Assembly: GCA_018242295.1 (NCBI GenBank)
Contig: JAFECE010000003.1
Coordinates: forward strand, 186,001-250,000
Length of the DNA: 64,000 nucleotides
Direction of reading: 5' to 3'
Origin: Pseudomonadota bacterium
GTDB taxonomy: Bacteria; Pseudomonadota; Alphaproteobacteria; Rhizobiales; Hyphomicrobiaceae
The number at the start of each line of letters is the position of its first letter. Positions within the stretch are counted from its first letter, which is position 1. The notes below the pieces were generated by a model that worked only from the letters and a program-made list of their open reading frames with translations, had not been told where the DNA came from and made no database searches. Of the stretch, positions 18,258-28,375 are shown piece by piece. The position numbers and the translations under genes are program-made.

Positions 18258-19178
18258 ATGGACGCTCTTGTTAAAGCCGGACCGGCCGTCAGCATCTGTC
18301 TGCCGGTTTACAACGGTGAGAATTACGTTGCCGAGGCAGTCGAGTCGATGCTGGCACAGACGTTCACCGACTTTGAACTTATCATCTCCGACAACGCCTC
18401 CACGGATCGAACCGAGGAGATCTGCCGGAAGTTCGCTGACGTCGACGCCCGTGTCCGATACCACCGGAACGAACGCAACGTCGGCGGCGCGCGCAATCAA
18501 GCGATCGCCATCCAACTTTCTCGTGGCCGCTATGTGCGGATCTCGGCGCACGACGATAAGATTGCGCCGACCCACATCGAGGAGTGCGTTGCCGCTCTCG
18601 AAGAGCGACCCGACGCTGTCATTGTTTTCACCGGCACCATCGTGCTCGACGAGGCCGGCAACGAGAAGAGCCGGTACCGATCCACTCGCGGTACCGCCGA
18701 CACGCCATCGCGCCGCTTCCGCGAGTTGATCTTCCGTGACCACAACTGCGACGCCATCTATGGCGTCATGCGCGGCGATGCCGTGCGCGGCGTGAAACCT
18801 CTGGAGAACTTTATCGACGCCGATAAGGTGTTCCTCTGCCGGCTGGCGTTTCTCGGGCCTTTCGTGTCCATCGACCGTCCACTGTTCTACAAGCGCTTCC
18901 ACCCGAAGAACTGGGTCGGCAACTGGCGCGACCGTATGGCCTGGTACAATCCGGATGCCAAAGGCAAGCCGACGCTCCCAAACTGGATCGAACTCCATAG
19001 CTACATCCGCACCATAGTGACGGCGCCGATTCCGGTGCTGGAGCGGCTGCGCTGCGGTATGGCGATGGTGCGGTGGGTCGTGCGCTACTGCCCCAATATG
19101 GCGAAGGATCTCGCGATGGCCGTCGCCTCGTACGCTACTCCGACGAGACAACGGCAAGGTCTCTATAACTGGGAGTAG
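18258..19178 (+). CDS. Glycosyltransferase family 2
   Basis: A 306-aa GT-A fold enzyme. It starts with VSICLPVYNGENYVAEAVES and continues with LIISDNASTD, RNVGGARNQAI and the metal-binding-like SAHDDK in the DxD position, the normal order for GT2. It lacks membrane helices, so it should act at the cytoplasmic face on the lipid-linked intermediate. The sugar is unknown. It stands alone, facing the convergent export gene. Confidence 0.93.
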   Translation: MDALVKAGPAVSICLPVYNGENYVAEAVESMLAQTFTDFELIISDNASTDRTEEICRKFADVDARVRYHRNERNVGGARNQAIAIQLSRGRYVRISAHDDKIAPTHIEECVAALEERPDAVIVFTGTIVLDEAGNEKSRYRSTRGTADTPSRRFRELIFRDHNCDAIYGVMRGDAVRGVKPLENFIDADKVFLCRLAFLGPFVSIDRPLFYKRFHPKNWVGNWRDRMAWYNPDAKGKPTLPNWIELHSYIRTIVTAPIPVLERLRCGMAMVRWVVRYCPNMAKDLAMAVASYATPTRQRQGLYNWE

Positions 19179-19370
19179 ACCAAGGGGAGTGAGCGGCTCT
19201 CAATTTGAAGCCTGCGCAGGCTGGAATGCCGTGCGGCCTCATTAATCGCTCGTGTAGAGGCTACCCCGCCCGCGCCTGAAGTCTTCGAGTACGGCGATTG
19301 CTTGTGTGGCTTCGCGCGCCCAGCTGGCCGATCACGCAGCGGCCAGCACCACAAAAAAAATCCGAATTAA

Positions 19371-19404
19371 GAAAAGCGCCTCAGCCACTAGAGGTAGCTG
19401 AGGC
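19371..19404 (-). terminator. Rho-independent terminator of the export lipoprotein gene
   Basis: Read on the minus strand, an 8-bp stem (GCCTCAGC, 11-nt loop, GCTGAGGC) starts 6 nt after the stop codon of the export gene and is followed by GCTTTTCTTAATT and later a T8 run. This is a good intrinsic terminator for the leftward gene. Confidence 0.8.
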
Positions 19405-19409
19405 CTGTC

Positions 19410-20765
19410 CTATGGCGCGGCGACTCCACCGACGACCAGAGCGGTGGCTGGGCCGCCGCCCCCGAGAATCTGAGCGCTCGTCAGGACACTCGCAGCATTG
19501 CCCACATAACCGGCCGCAGACGAACTCCAGAGGGTCATGTAGTTAAGCGCTTTCCCAACCTCGACGGAATCCGCGTTGGCAACGTAGAGGAGGTCTTTGT
19601 CCCGCATCTGAAACTTCTGGGCCATGAAGAAGGCCGAGGGGTCTCTAAAGTTCACTCGGTAAACAGTTGGTATGAACTGCTGATCGGGTGGGAACTTACT
19701 GAGATTCACATCCAATTTCTGGAGCGTCTGACGTCGCTCTCCGCGGTATATGAATATCTGCGATGGATTTGCGCGCTCATCCAGAAGGCCGCCCGCTTTA
19801 GCAACCGCCTCGCTGAGTGCCAGCCGCTCTTGACCAAATTGGAAGATGCCATCCAGTCCGGATACATCGCCTCCACCGATTGTCGTCCCGCCCGTAGCGT
19901 TTCCTAACGCGCCAAACGCTACGAATGTTCTTGGACGCCGATGCACGTAAATGACGTCGCCGGCGTTGACGTATATGTTTTCACTCGGATTATCGATGAT
20001 GCTGGAGAGACGGACTGTTCCGATCCGATTTTTGCGCTGTAGCGTTATTTCCAGGTCATACGGCGCAAGCTTGCCGCCGCCGCCTCCGCCACCTGTGCTC
20101 TCGGCCTTGGAAATCAGATCCAATATGCGCTCGCCAGAGCCTGTCAGCTTAATTCTGCCGTGTCCTGCGTCGCCAATAACGATAGCCGCATCGGCATTTT
20201 GCTCGGTTATATTGATGACAACCTGAGGCTCGATAGCGCGAGTGGCAAGCTTAGCCTCGATATCCTTCTGAATTTCGTACGATGTTCGCCCAGCGGCTTT
20301 GACTTGCCCCGCGTACGGGATCGAAATTGTTCCATTGCCGGCGACTGTTTGGGGTGGAAGCGTAACGTAGTTCCCCGCCCGACCTGTCGCGTCGCCCGAA
20401 ACAAAAAGACCGCCCGCTGACGATTCAAAAATGGACGTCTGCACAACGTCACCGACCCCGACCCTTATCACAGGCACCGGGCCACGCTGCTGACCAAATG
20501 TTCCCTGGAATGTATCCGGTGAGATTCCACTCAGGACACTTAGAACGAACGGATTGATATCGATGAGCGCGTAATTGAAATCAACGGCGTCCCGGCTCGT
20601 GTAAACGAAGAGCGGGTCTCTGCCGTTGGTCAATGTTGTGGCTGCACCACTTTTTATGTCGCGATAGCTGGGTCCCACCACTGGCAACTGGGTGCAGCCC
20701 GAGAGCATGCCAACGATGGCGATTACCCCCATAGGCAAGATGATCTTTAACCTGCTGACGATCAT
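19410..20765 (-). CDS. Polysaccharide export outer-membrane lipoprotein (Wza/ExoF-like)
   Basis: A 451-aa lipoprotein with signal peptide and lipobox MLSGC (Cys24), so it is likely anchored in the outer membrane. After an export domain (DVVQTSIFESSAG, then ISIPYAGQVKAAGRT) come SLBB-like segments, one around AAIVIGDAGHGRIKLTGSGE and one around the glycine run and LEITLQRKNRIGTVRLSSI. NIYVNAGDVIYVHRRPRTF is typical of Wza-like proteins. It should form the export pore with the kinase encoded just upstream. It is longer than E. coli Wza (about 380 aa). A GAGGGGG lies right before the ATG. It ends at the terminator at 19371-19404. Confidence 0.93.
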   Translation of the reverse strand: MIVSRLKIILPMGVIAIVGMLSGCTQLPVVGPSYRDIKSGAATTLTNGRDPLFVYTSRDAVDFNYALIDINPFVLSVLSGISPDTFQGTFGQQRGPVPVIRVGVGDVVQTSIFESSAGGLFVSGDATGRAGNYVTLPPQTVAGNGTISIPYAGQVKAAGRTSYEIQKDIEAKLATRAIEPQVVINITEQNADAAIVIGDAGHGRIKLTGSGERILDLISKAESTGGGGGGGKLAPYDLEITLQRKNRIGTVRLSSIIDNPSENIYVNAGDVIYVHRRPRTFVAFGALGNATGGTTIGGGDVSGLDGIFQFGQERLALSEAVAKAGGLLDERANPSQIFIYRGERRQTLQKLDVNLSKFPPDQQFIPTVYRVNFRDPSAFFMAQKFQMRDKDLLYVANADSVEVGKALNYMTLWSSSAAGYVGNAASVLTSAQILGGGGPATALVVGGVAAP

Positions 20766-21151
20766 CGCCCCCTCTTAACTTACCCGTTGCAAACAGACAC
20801 CAATATGCCCGGCCTTCCCAAAGCCGGACATAGACTAGGCCTGATATAAATGATTCGACTACTGAGAGTCGTCGTTTGATCGGAATGCAGCGTAAGTGTG
20901 GCCCAGCAGCGTCACCGGCTCACAAGCAGGGTTAAATACGGCCTTACTGCCGCAAAATATGTATTGATTCGCGAGGCCGAATCAGTTCGGCGCGGACTCG
21001 ATTGAGGCCTAATACGCCTATGCAACGTCTCAATCAGGCCATTGTGCCGCGTGCTGACCAATCCTCCACCACGCGTTAACCGAATGCGCGCTCATCACAG
21101 TTAACGCGGGTGGCGGGTTGTATTTACTGAACGACCCTCAGAAGGACGTTC
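20766..21151. promoter_or_regulatory. Structured intergenic region upstream of the export gene
   Basis: This 386-bp gap between two leftward genes contains three inverted repeats in a row: GATTCG/CGAATC at 20966-20983, GATTGAG/CTCAATC at 21000-21035, and CGCGTTAAC/GTTAACGCG at 21072-21108 (9-bp perfect arms, 19-nt spacer). None is followed by a T-run. It probably contains the export gene's own promoter and operators or an RNA leader. Confidence 0.45.
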
Positions 21152-23311
21152 TCACTCCTCAAAGTACTCAGCAATCCTCTGGCCCTTGTAGGATTCGATG
21201 GTCCGCAGCGTGGCCGGATCTGCTTTGTTGAGGATCATGCACGCAATACGATCGCGAATAACTTCGGCTTCGGAAAGAGCCTCTTCGACCAGGCTGCGCT
21301 TCGTTTTTCCCCACTCGACGACGAAGATAAATTTGTCGACCATATGCTCGATCATCTTGATGTCTACGACGGACACGATCGGGGCAATCTCGATGATGAT
21401 GAAATCGTAGGATTCGCGGGCAACCGCCAGCAGTTTCTCCATCTGAGCTGAACCCAGCAACTCCGCAACGTTCGGATTGCGTTCGGAGAGAGCACACGGC
21501 AACACGTCCACCCCAGATCGCTCGCGTTTGGAAATATACTTCGCCAATTGCGAGGGGTCGTCCAAAGCTTCCAATAAGCCTTCGCGTGCTTCCGGCGCCA
21601 ACTCGGCTGTGAGATTCCGCCGGTGGAGATCGCAATCGATAATCAGCGTTTTGCACCGCGAGTACGCACTCAAGAGAGACGCGAAATTATGGGCAACGGT
21701 CGTCTTGCCTTCATTCGCAACGGACGAAACGACACCGATGACCTTGTCGCTATTCGGGCTCGGATACGCTCGCATCGACGCCCTGACCTTGCGAATAGCC
21801 TCCGTATACCGAGAGTATGGCGCGTCGAGAACGTAATCGTCGAGACGCCCGCGCTTCCGCATGGAGACTGTCGGCAGGATAACGCAGTATGCGCCGGTGT
21901 CCCGAGTCACCTGCTCCGGAGTGCGATACACACCAGCCAGCAATTCCCGCCCTATGGCCGCTGCGACGCCTGACATGAACCCGAACACGATACCGCCGCC
22001 GAGCACCAGCAATGACTTATTCGAGTCCTTGTGCAGAGGCGGAGATCCACTCGTAATGATATGGGCATCCTGAGTGTCGCGGCTCGTTTGGTTCAGTTCG
22101 TCGTATTTCCGCAGACCGGTATGATACAGAACTCGCAACGTGTGCGCGGTGAAATCGAGATCGCGGTACTTGGCCTGCGCCGCGCTATCCAATTTTTTCA
22201 AACGAGCAAGGAGTTCGTCGTTGGGAGCTTGCGGTGCAAGGTCCTCTTCGATGTTATGATATTCGCGTTTCGGGTCCACGATCGACATTTCTTCGGACCC
22301 GGTAACCCGCTCTGTTTCTGCGCGGATCGCTGCATTCAAGGCATCCATTTGCTTGCGAAGCTTCGCAACCGCCATATGGTCCGGTCCGACGGCTTCGGCT
22401 ATGTCAGTTGCCTTTCGCTCCAAGTCCACATACTCGGAACGCAGCCGTGAGATGAGTGCATTATCGACCGTTGTCGTTATGCCCGTTAAATTGTTTGCTG
22501 TTTTGAATTCTTGCAGCGCTCGATCTGCATCGATCGACTGCTGCTTCGTTTCCTGCAGCCGCTGCTCGAGAAACTGGTTGACCAGTTTGTTGGACGCAAG
22601 TTTGCGCTCACCGACCTTCGCAATGTAGGTGTCGGCGATGGCGTTGGCTATTTTTGCGGCCTTCGTCGGATCTTCCGAAGCGAAGCTGATGCTGATTACG
22701 TTATTGACATCTCCCCGTTCGATGGTCAGCCGACGGAGAAACTTTTCGGCAGCGGTTCTCTCGAGCAAGGTATCGGGATCAAGTGCGGTGGGGGACTTCC
22801 AACCGACGAGCTGCTTGAAATAATCCTTCAGCGTTCCAATTCCGTATGAAAGACACGGGCCGCCGAAACTCTTGGCGCAAGGATTTCCCTCGTCCTCTTC
22901 AGCACGCCCGCCAATTCGACCGACGAATTCCGGGTCGCGGGTCAAATTCAGCGAGCGGATAACGGGTATAATGATACTGTCCGATGACAGAACGTAGAAC
23001 TGGCCCGCCATATCGACATCGTCGAGAGTTGGCTGGTCCACAATCTTGCTGTCCTGCAGAAATCGATTGACGCTCCGGTCTACGAGAATACGAGCAGTGC
23101 TCGTGTAAAGTTGCGGCATGGACGCCACAACGGTCAGAGCCAAGAGCGCCCCGATTAGAGTTCCAATTAGGGGGAACAGCCAAGCGCGTCTCAATATCCA
23201 GCGAACATCTGAGAGGCTAAACTGACCGATGCTCGATCTATGAGGTTCCGCCGGGATCGAAAAATTATCGTCTGTTGCGAGCATGTCTTTGGATCTACCT
23301 CGAAAGACCAC
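21152..23311 (-). CDS. Chain-length determinant / BY-kinase (Wzc/ExoP-like)
   Basis: A 719-aa inner-membrane co-polymerase fused to a bacterial tyrosine kinase. TM1 is about 44-66 (FPLIGTLIGALLALTVV), then a Wzz-type periplasmic domain with long helices (about 240-360), then TM2 near 427-450. The cytoplasmic kinase has Walker A SSVANEGKTT near 525 and Walker A' LIIDCDLHRRN near 553. The C-terminal tail has only two tyrosines (SYKGQRIAEYFEE), fewer than the Tyr cluster of E. coli Wzc. It should set chain length and gate export with the lipoprotein gene downstream. A second start (ATG at 23284) is possible. Confidence 0.94.
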   Translation of the reverse strand: MVFRGRSKDMLATDDNFSIPAEPHRSSIGQFSLSDVRWILRRAWLFPLIGTLIGALLALTVVASMPQLYTSTARILVDRSVNRFLQDSKIVDQPTLDDVDMAGQFYVLSSDSIIIPVIRSLNLTRDPEFVGRIGGRAEEDEGNPCAKSFGGPCLSYGIGTLKDYFKQLVGWKSPTALDPDTLLERTAAEKFLRRLTIERGDVNNVISISFASEDPTKAAKIANAIADTYIAKVGERKLASNKLVNQFLEQRLQETKQQSIDADRALQEFKTANNLTGITTTVDNALISRLRSEYVDLERKATDIAEAVGPDHMAVAKLRKQMDALNAAIRAETERVTGSEEMSIVDPKREYHNIEEDLAPQAPNDELLARLKKLDSAAQAKYRDLDFTAHTLRVLYHTGLRKYDELNQTSRDTQDAHIITSGSPPLHKDSNKSLLVLGGGIVFGFMSGVAAAIGRELLAGVYRTPEQVTRDTGAYCVILPTVSMRKRGRLDDYVLDAPYSRYTEAIRKVRASMRAYPSPNSDKVIGVVSSVANEGKTTVAHNFASLLSAYSRCKTLIIDCDLHRRNLTAELAPEAREGLLEALDDPSQLAKYISKRERSGVDVLPCALSERNPNVAELLGSAQMEKLLAVARESYDFIIIEIAPIVSVVDIKMIEHMVDKFIFVVEWGKTKRSLVEEALSEAEVIRDRIACMILNKADPATLRTIESYKGQRIAEYFEE

Positions 23312-23446
23312 AGGATTTGCGCGATGAATAAGCGACTAAATCCCACAACTTACACAATAACATTGATCAGTGGTTTACGTATATAGCGCTCACTGGCAGC
23401 GAGATCGCATCTCTCCCTTTGCGCGTCTTTTTGGCCGGGTTTTCTA

Positions 23447-23836
23447 GTGCCGTGTGCCGTTTGGTCTCGGAGGGAAGGCGGCTTTTCCATCAACGACGTT
23501 AATCGAATAGGAACATTCGACGTGTACGATAGATCTGTGGCGGCCGTTTGTTTCCAGATCATGCGGATACAGGATGCATTCAATGTGTACCGCTGCGCGT
23601 CCCTCGCCAACTCAAGCACGTCTATTGCGGCTCGCACTCGAAACGACGCCACCGCGATGGGACGCATCGTCGAAGTACGAAAGCAACTTGAACGCTTCGT
23701 GAAGGTCTGCGGCTTCGAAATGCGCAACGCACGCTGGATGGCCGAAACCGATTTACTAGCCGGCCACATGGTCCTTGTTCGGACACCGCCAGCTGATAAA
23801 ACCGCAAAAAAATTGCGAAGCTTCGTGGGCGGATGA
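23447..23836 (+). CDS. Possible small hypothetical protein
   Basis: An open frame of up to 129 codons between the divergent kinase and SDR genes. I do not recognise it. An ATG at 23561 would give a protein of about 91 aa starting MRIQDAFNVYRC, with a helical region (VRKQLERFVKVCGFEMRN) and a basic C-terminus. No Shine-Dalgarno is seen, and an overlapping minus-strand frame of similar length exists, so this may be only promoter DNA for the two flanking genes. Confidence 0.25.
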   Translation: MPCAVWSRREGGFSINDVNRIGTFDVYDRSVAAVCFQIMRIQDAFNVYRCASLANSSTSIAARTRNDATAMGRIVEVRKQLERFVKVCGFEMRNARWMAETDLLAGHMVLVRTPPADKTAKKLRSFVGG

Positions 23837-23976
23837 GAGTCTGAGGCGAGAAATTCCCATCATAGAACCGCGCAAACGTGCTGCCTTCTTCACCCCAATC
23901 GGGAAGCCATGACGTCAAGGCACCGTTTGGAGCAGCACGCAGTGAACATCGATCAGTAGACGGCAGAGTGGTATAA

Positions 23977-25023
23977 ATGAAAGTCTTTTTGACCGGTCAC
24001 ATGGGCTACATCGGCACGGTGATGACGCCAGCCCTTCTCGCAGCCGGGCATAGCGTCGTCGGATGCGACAGCGATCTTTACGAGCGATGCACGTTCGCCC
24101 ATGGCGGCCGCATCGTTCCAATTCCCTCCATCCGGAAGGACATCCGCGACCTCGAACCCGCTGATCTTGCAGGGTTCGACGCCGTCGTTCATCTGGCGGC
24201 GCTTTCCAACGACCCGCTGAGCGATCTGAACCGCGATACGACGTATGCGATCAATCACCGCGGCAGCGTTCATGTTGCACAGACGGCCAAAGCTGCCGGA
24301 GTTCGCCGCTTTGTCATGGCCTCGTCGTGCAGCAATTACGGACTGGCAGGGGACGATTTCATCGACGAGACCGGCGAACTCAATCCAGTGACAGCCTACG
24401 GAGAGTCCAAGGTCTGGTCAGAGCGCGATATCTCGAAGCTGGCAAGCGACAATTTCTGCCCCACATTTCTCCGGCCTGCGACTGCCTACGGCCTTTCCCC
24501 GCGCATGCGGTTCGACATTGTTCTCAACAATCTCGTGGCATGGGCCGTCACAAAAGGACTGATTTATTTGAAGTCCGACGGCACGCCTTGGCGGCCGATC
24601 GCGCATATAGAAGATATCTCGAGCGCTTTCGTCGCGGCACTCAACGCACCGGCCGACACGATCATCAACCAAGCCTTCAACGTCGGCAGCACGGCCGAGA
24701 ACTACCGGATCAGCGAGATCGCCAATATCGTCGCCGAGGTGGTTCCGGGATGCCAGGTCGCGTATGCGGCGGACGCGGGACCGGACAAGCGCTGCTATCG
24801 CGTGAACTTCGACAAGATCGCTCGTACATTGCCGGACTTCAAACCGAAATGGACCGCACGCACTGGCGCGCAGCAAGTCTACGAAGCGTTCAAGGCGTCA
24901 GGTCTCACCCTTGAGGAATTCGAGGGGCCCCGCTATCAGCGCATCAGTCACATCAAAAAGCTTTTGGCGGAAGGCATCGTCGATACCACGCTCCGCCACA
25001 CGGCAAACGCTGCGGTCAAGTAG
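23977..25023 (+). CDS. NAD-dependent epimerase/dehydratase, extended SDR
   Basis: A 348-aa extended short-chain dehydrogenase, a nucleotide-sugar epimerase, dehydratase or ketoreductase. It has the Rossmann motif TGHMGYIG (6-13), [16 protein letters not shown] and the catalytic Tyr141-xxx-Lys145 (YGESK). The C-terminal substrate-binding part is typical of NDP-sugar enzymes. Together with the cytidylyltransferase, C-methyltransferase and PIG-L genes at 28-31 kb it probably makes an unusual deoxy- or branched sugar; this is an inference from neighbourhood. The exact reaction cannot be decided. Confidence 0.9.
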   Translation: MKVFLTGHMGYIGTVMTPALLAAGHSVVGCDSDLYERCTFAHGGRIVPIPSIRKDIRDLEPADLAGFDAVVHLAALSNDPLSDLNRDTTYAINHRGSVHVAQTAKAAGVRRFVMASSCSNYGLAGDDFIDETGELNPVTAYGESKVWSERDISKLASDNFCPTFLRPATAYGLSPRMRFDIVLNNLVAWAVTKGLIYLKSDGTPWRPIAHIEDISSAFVAALNAPADTIINQAFNVGSTAENYRISEIANIVAEVVPGCQVAYAADAGPDKRCYRVNFDKIARTLPDFKPKWTARTGAQQVYEAFKASGLTLEEFEGPRYQRISHIKKLLAEGIVDTTLRHTANAAVK

Positions 25024-25153
25024 AGCTGGCTGACCAGATCCGGGGCGCGCGGTTCAGAGCTTTTCAGCTACTTGCGACGACGTCAGCGCACCGACAATCG
25101 CCGAACGTCAATGCTCCTGCGATGGTCATCAAAACCCCGCGCAGTCGGCGTCT

Positions 25154-26188
25154 TTAGCTGTGGCTGCCGGCCCGCCTATCTTCGGAGACTCTCTCTAGCC
25201 AAATTTCGCGCCACCAGGGGAGAATGCTGCGCGGGCAGTTTATTCTGCAGTTGGAATACTTCGACCGGCAAATCGCCCCCTCCAAAGATACGCAGCGATT
25301 TTTGAGTTTCGTTATTTTACCAGTCTTCTCATCGATCATCGTATCTATGACGGCTCGGACGCGAAATTCCTTTCCACAATAGGGAACCATTTCTGCGTCA
25401 AATGACAGCCCCCTATTCCTACAGTCGACGTCAATCGTCTTTAGAATTTCATCGTACGATTTCACGCGCACGAGTTCCCCGGCCTGGAGATTTTCAACCG
25501 ACCATGGGAGAGGCTGGCCCTTTAGCACTTTACCAGGCCTGCGCGGGAAGGGGCCGCACACAAATGCGAACTGATCGTAAAGCCAGCGCAACGGCCCTCC
25601 CAACTTGAGACCCAGCCTGTTACTGGCGCCGACAAGGCTGGTGAATGTGCCAAACGCCATGCCGTTGAAAAGTGTCTGCAGATCAACGTTGCCCGTGCGG
25701 TAGTCTCGAAGATATTGGCGCATATCCCACCAAGCCAGCGGTGAAGAAAAGCGCGGGATATCCGTGCCCTGACATGAATAGATCGTTTCGTTACGTTCAT
25801 TTGTTGATTGCGCCGTCGCGAGGACGTCGGCTTCAGTGCAGTCGTCTCCGCTTGCTACCGGCTGCCCGTCTCGATCATCGCTCAAAGCGTATGGGTCTTT
25901 CAGCCACGCCTTCTTCCAATAGAGGAGACACGCGTGTTGGCACCCGCCGTGAAATGCGCCGTCGCATCGAAGGTCGAGGTGCACGGTGTTCGGAACAGAT
26001 CGCGATTTAAGGGTATAAACGAATTCGCAAGTTTTATGGGCGCTCTTATAGACCTTGAATTTCTGACCGCAGAATTGAAACATTTCCGGCATGAAAGGCA
26101 TTCCCTCAAGCCGGCCAGTCTTGTCCAGTGTTGCCAGTATTTCCTCTTTGGACCGGATCTCAACCCATTCGCCCACCTGGAACGTCAT
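25154..26188 (-). CDS. Uncharacterised protein with two copies of a Cys-rich module
   Basis: Up to 370 aa; I know no function. It holds two related modules. Module 1 begins VGEWVEIRSKEEILATLD, then FCGQKF, a further Cys, then RCDGAFHGGCQHACLLYWKKAWL split here as Cys-x7-Cys-x3-Cys with aromatic tail YWKKAWL. Module 2, near the C-terminus, begins AGELVRVKSYDEILKTID, then YCGKEF, a further Cys, then Cys-x6-Cys-x3-Cys with tail WWREIWL. The repeated spacing suggests a metal or Fe-S site in each. Between them lies a 100-residue linker. No signal peptide. The frame is open to an ATG at 26266; I prefer 26188 because module 1 starts at once and AAGG lies upstream. It sits alone between polysaccharide genes, so a role in sugar modification is only a guess. 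Confidence 0.8.
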   Translation of the reverse strand: MTFQVGEWVEIRSKEEILATLDKTGRLEGMPFMPEMFQFCGQKFKVYKSAHKTCEFVYTLKSRSVPNTVHLDLRCDGAFHGGCQHACLLYWKKAWLKDPYALSDDRDGQPVASGDDCTEADVLATAQSTNERNETIYSCQGTDIPRFSSPLAWWDMRQYLRDYRTGNVDLQTLFNGMAFGTFTSLVGASNRLGLKLGGPLRWLYDQFAFVCGPFPRRPGKVLKGQPLPWSVENLQAGELVRVKSYDEILKTIDVDCRNRGLSFDAEMVPYCGKEFRVRAVIDTMIDEKTGKITKLKNRCVSLEGAICRSKYSNCRINCPRSILPWWREIWLERVSEDRRAGSHS

Positions 26189-26636
26189 TTTTTCGCGACC
26201 TTGCCCCAATCCTTTTACGAGGATTGTATCACGAATAGGCCGGCAGGAATCCATGAACGGCGTCATGTGGTGAACAGCGCCGGCAGCACCCTGATGTAAC
26301 CATAGATCCTGGATTCACTTGATCGCCGTAAGCCACGGGAACGCTTAATCCATTTTTCAGGGCCCTCTGTCATGAAGGAAACCTGTCGTGTAGGGATCAA
26401 TGCGTTCGATTGACCGAGGGCCAATTTCTGGTCTGGCCGACCACGTGCCAAACCGAATGCCGAGACTCGGAAGGCCGATAGGCGGAAAGCTCCGGTAACA
26501 GCAAAATGGGATCGAACTGCCGCTCTCACGTCGGTATTGTGACGCGCCTGCTCAACATTACTGGGCACGTTCCGGCATCGATCGCGGACGCTACAGTCCA
26601 GATAGATGCGAACTGGGATGACGCGATCTTGAATGA
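26189..26636. other. Intergenic region between divergent genes
   Basis: About 370-450 bp between the leftward Cys-module gene and the rightward flippase gene (its size depends on the chosen start). It should hold both promoters. I see no RNA gene, strong repeat or clear promoter boxes. Confidence 0.35.
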
Positions 26637-28157
26637 ATGCAGCGCGGACCGGGGCAAAGCGTGGAGAACTTAAAGCAGAAGGCGTTGCGTAGCGGCCTCG
26701 TAAAGCTCGTCGGTCAAGGGCTCAATCTTCTTCTCCGGCTCATTTTCCTTTTTGTTTCCGCCCGCTTGCTCGAGCCGAGCGATTTCGGCCTCATCGGGAT
26801 GGTCACCGCTGTGACCGGCGTCTATCAGCTGTTCACTTCAGCGGGACTTTCGACGGCAACGATCCAGTCGCCCAGTATCACCGATCAACAGCTTTCGACG
26901 CTCTTCTGGATCAATGTCTTTTTTGGAGCGGCTTTATCCCTCCTGTGCGTCGCGACCGCGCCGCTCGTCGTCCACTTCTATAATGAGCCGCGTCTCTTCT
27001 GGGTGACGCTCGCCATTTCAGCTGGCTTTGTGTTCACCGGGTTGGGCGTGCAGCATTGTGCCATTCTCAATCGGCAAATGCGTTATTCCGCCCTCGTCGC
27101 GATTGAGCTTTTTGGCCAAGCCGCGGCCATGACCATCGCGATCGCCATGGCGGCTTTCGGCTTCGGATATTGGTCGCTCGTCGCGAACGCAACAATTCCT
27201 GCCGCGCTTGTAACTGCGGGTGCATGGCTTGTCACACGCTGGATCCCGGGAGCGCCTCGCCGGACCCATGGCGTCCGATCGATGCTGTGGTTCGGGGGCA
27301 CCGTCACGCTGAACGGTCTCGTGGCCTATATCGCATATAATTTGGACAAGGTTCTCTTGGGTCGCGTATGGGGCCCCAGCGCCGTCGGCATTTATGGCAG
27401 GGCGTATTTTCTGATCGAGATCCCAACATCGAGCCTCAATCATGCACTCGGCAGCGTAACGTTTGCTACCTTGTCTCGATTGCAGGACGATCCTCAGCGG
27501 CTCAAAACTTACTTTCTCAAGAGCTATTCGGTCCTCGTTTCGATTACCCTGCCGATGACTCTGTTCTGTGCGCTGTTCGCGAACGAGATCATCCGCGTCG
27601 CCTTGGGGCCAAAATGGGCCGAGGCGGCTGTCATATTCCGCTTGCTGGCACCGACTATTGCAACGTTCGGGATGATCAATCCGCTCTACTGGTTCCTTCT
27701 TGCGGTAGGATTGCAAAGACGTAGTCTGAACATTTCGCTCTTCATCGCGCCTTGGGTGACGGCCTTTTATCTGATCGGATTGCCGTACGGCCCGCAAGGC
27801 ATAGCAACGGCCTTCTCAACGGCGATGATTCTCTTTCTGATCCCGTGTCTGATGTGGTGTCTGCACGGTACCGCCGTCTCGCTGCGCGAATTGCTGATTT
27901 CGATATCCCGGCCCTTTGCTTCGGCGGTCATATCCGCGGCCTGCGCGTTCGCAATCCTTCAAATGGAAGGCGACTGGTCCTCCCCGCTGCTCAAATTGAT
28001 CGTCGGGGGCGGTATCATGGCGATGACCTATTTGTTCGTCTTGCTGTTCGTACTCGGGCAACGGGATTTTTATCACGACTTATTCAAGACCCTAGTGGGA
28101 GGCTCGGCGACGCCACCCGGCCCCATTGCTCTCGAAAGCCAAGGCCCGGTCCCGTGA
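26637..28157 (+). CDS. Polysaccharide flippase (Wzx/MOP family), first copy
   Basis: A 506-aa membrane protein of the MOP exporter superfamily with about 12-14 helices. The characteristic N-terminal stretch reads SARLLEPSDFGLIGMV, followed by STATIQ, LFWINVFFG and later YNLDKVLLGRVWGPSAVGIYGRAY. It should flip lipid-linked repeat units across the inner membrane. The start is ATG 26637; a GTG eight codons on, preceded by GGGGCAAAG, is possible. A second family member lies at 39.2 kb, so the locus may make two polymers or need a second flippase for a lipid-linked donor. Confidence 0.93.
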   Translation: MQRGPGQSVENLKQKALRSGLVKLVGQGLNLLLRLIFLFVSARLLEPSDFGLIGMVTAVTGVYQLFTSAGLSTATIQSPSITDQQLSTLFWINVFFGAALSLLCVATAPLVVHFYNEPRLFWVTLAISAGFVFTGLGVQHCAILNRQMRYSALVAIELFGQAAAMTIAIAMAAFGFGYWSLVANATIPAALVTAGAWLVTRWIPGAPRRTHGVRSMLWFGGTVTLNGLVAYIAYNLDKVLLGRVWGPSAVGIYGRAYFLIEIPTSSLNHALGSVTFATLSRLQDDPQRLKTYFLKSYSVLVSITLPMTLFCALFANEIIRVALGPKWAEAAVIFRLLAPTIATFGMINPLYWFLLAVGLQRRSLNISLFIAPWVTAFYLIGLPYGPQGIATAFSTAMILFLIPCLMWCLHGTAVSLRELLISISRPFASAVISAACAFAILQMEGDWSSPLLKLIVGGGIMAMTYLFVLLFVLGQRDFYHDLFKTLVGGSATPPGPIALESQGPVP

Positions 28158-28375
28158 CGCGGGGTTTGGCGGAATTGAACGAGGATCGTCAGATGACGTC
28201 TAAAACGGTAGTCCGATGAATATCTACATCTCTGGATTTGCCCTGCCCATTCACCCTTGGCATCGAATTTATCCTGAATTGACCGGCATTCGGTATAGAC
28301 TTTGCACCGCGTGTGGTCGGGCTAGAGGCGCGTTGTCTTTACCAAAAGCCAATTTGGAACGAGTGGATTCTATCA

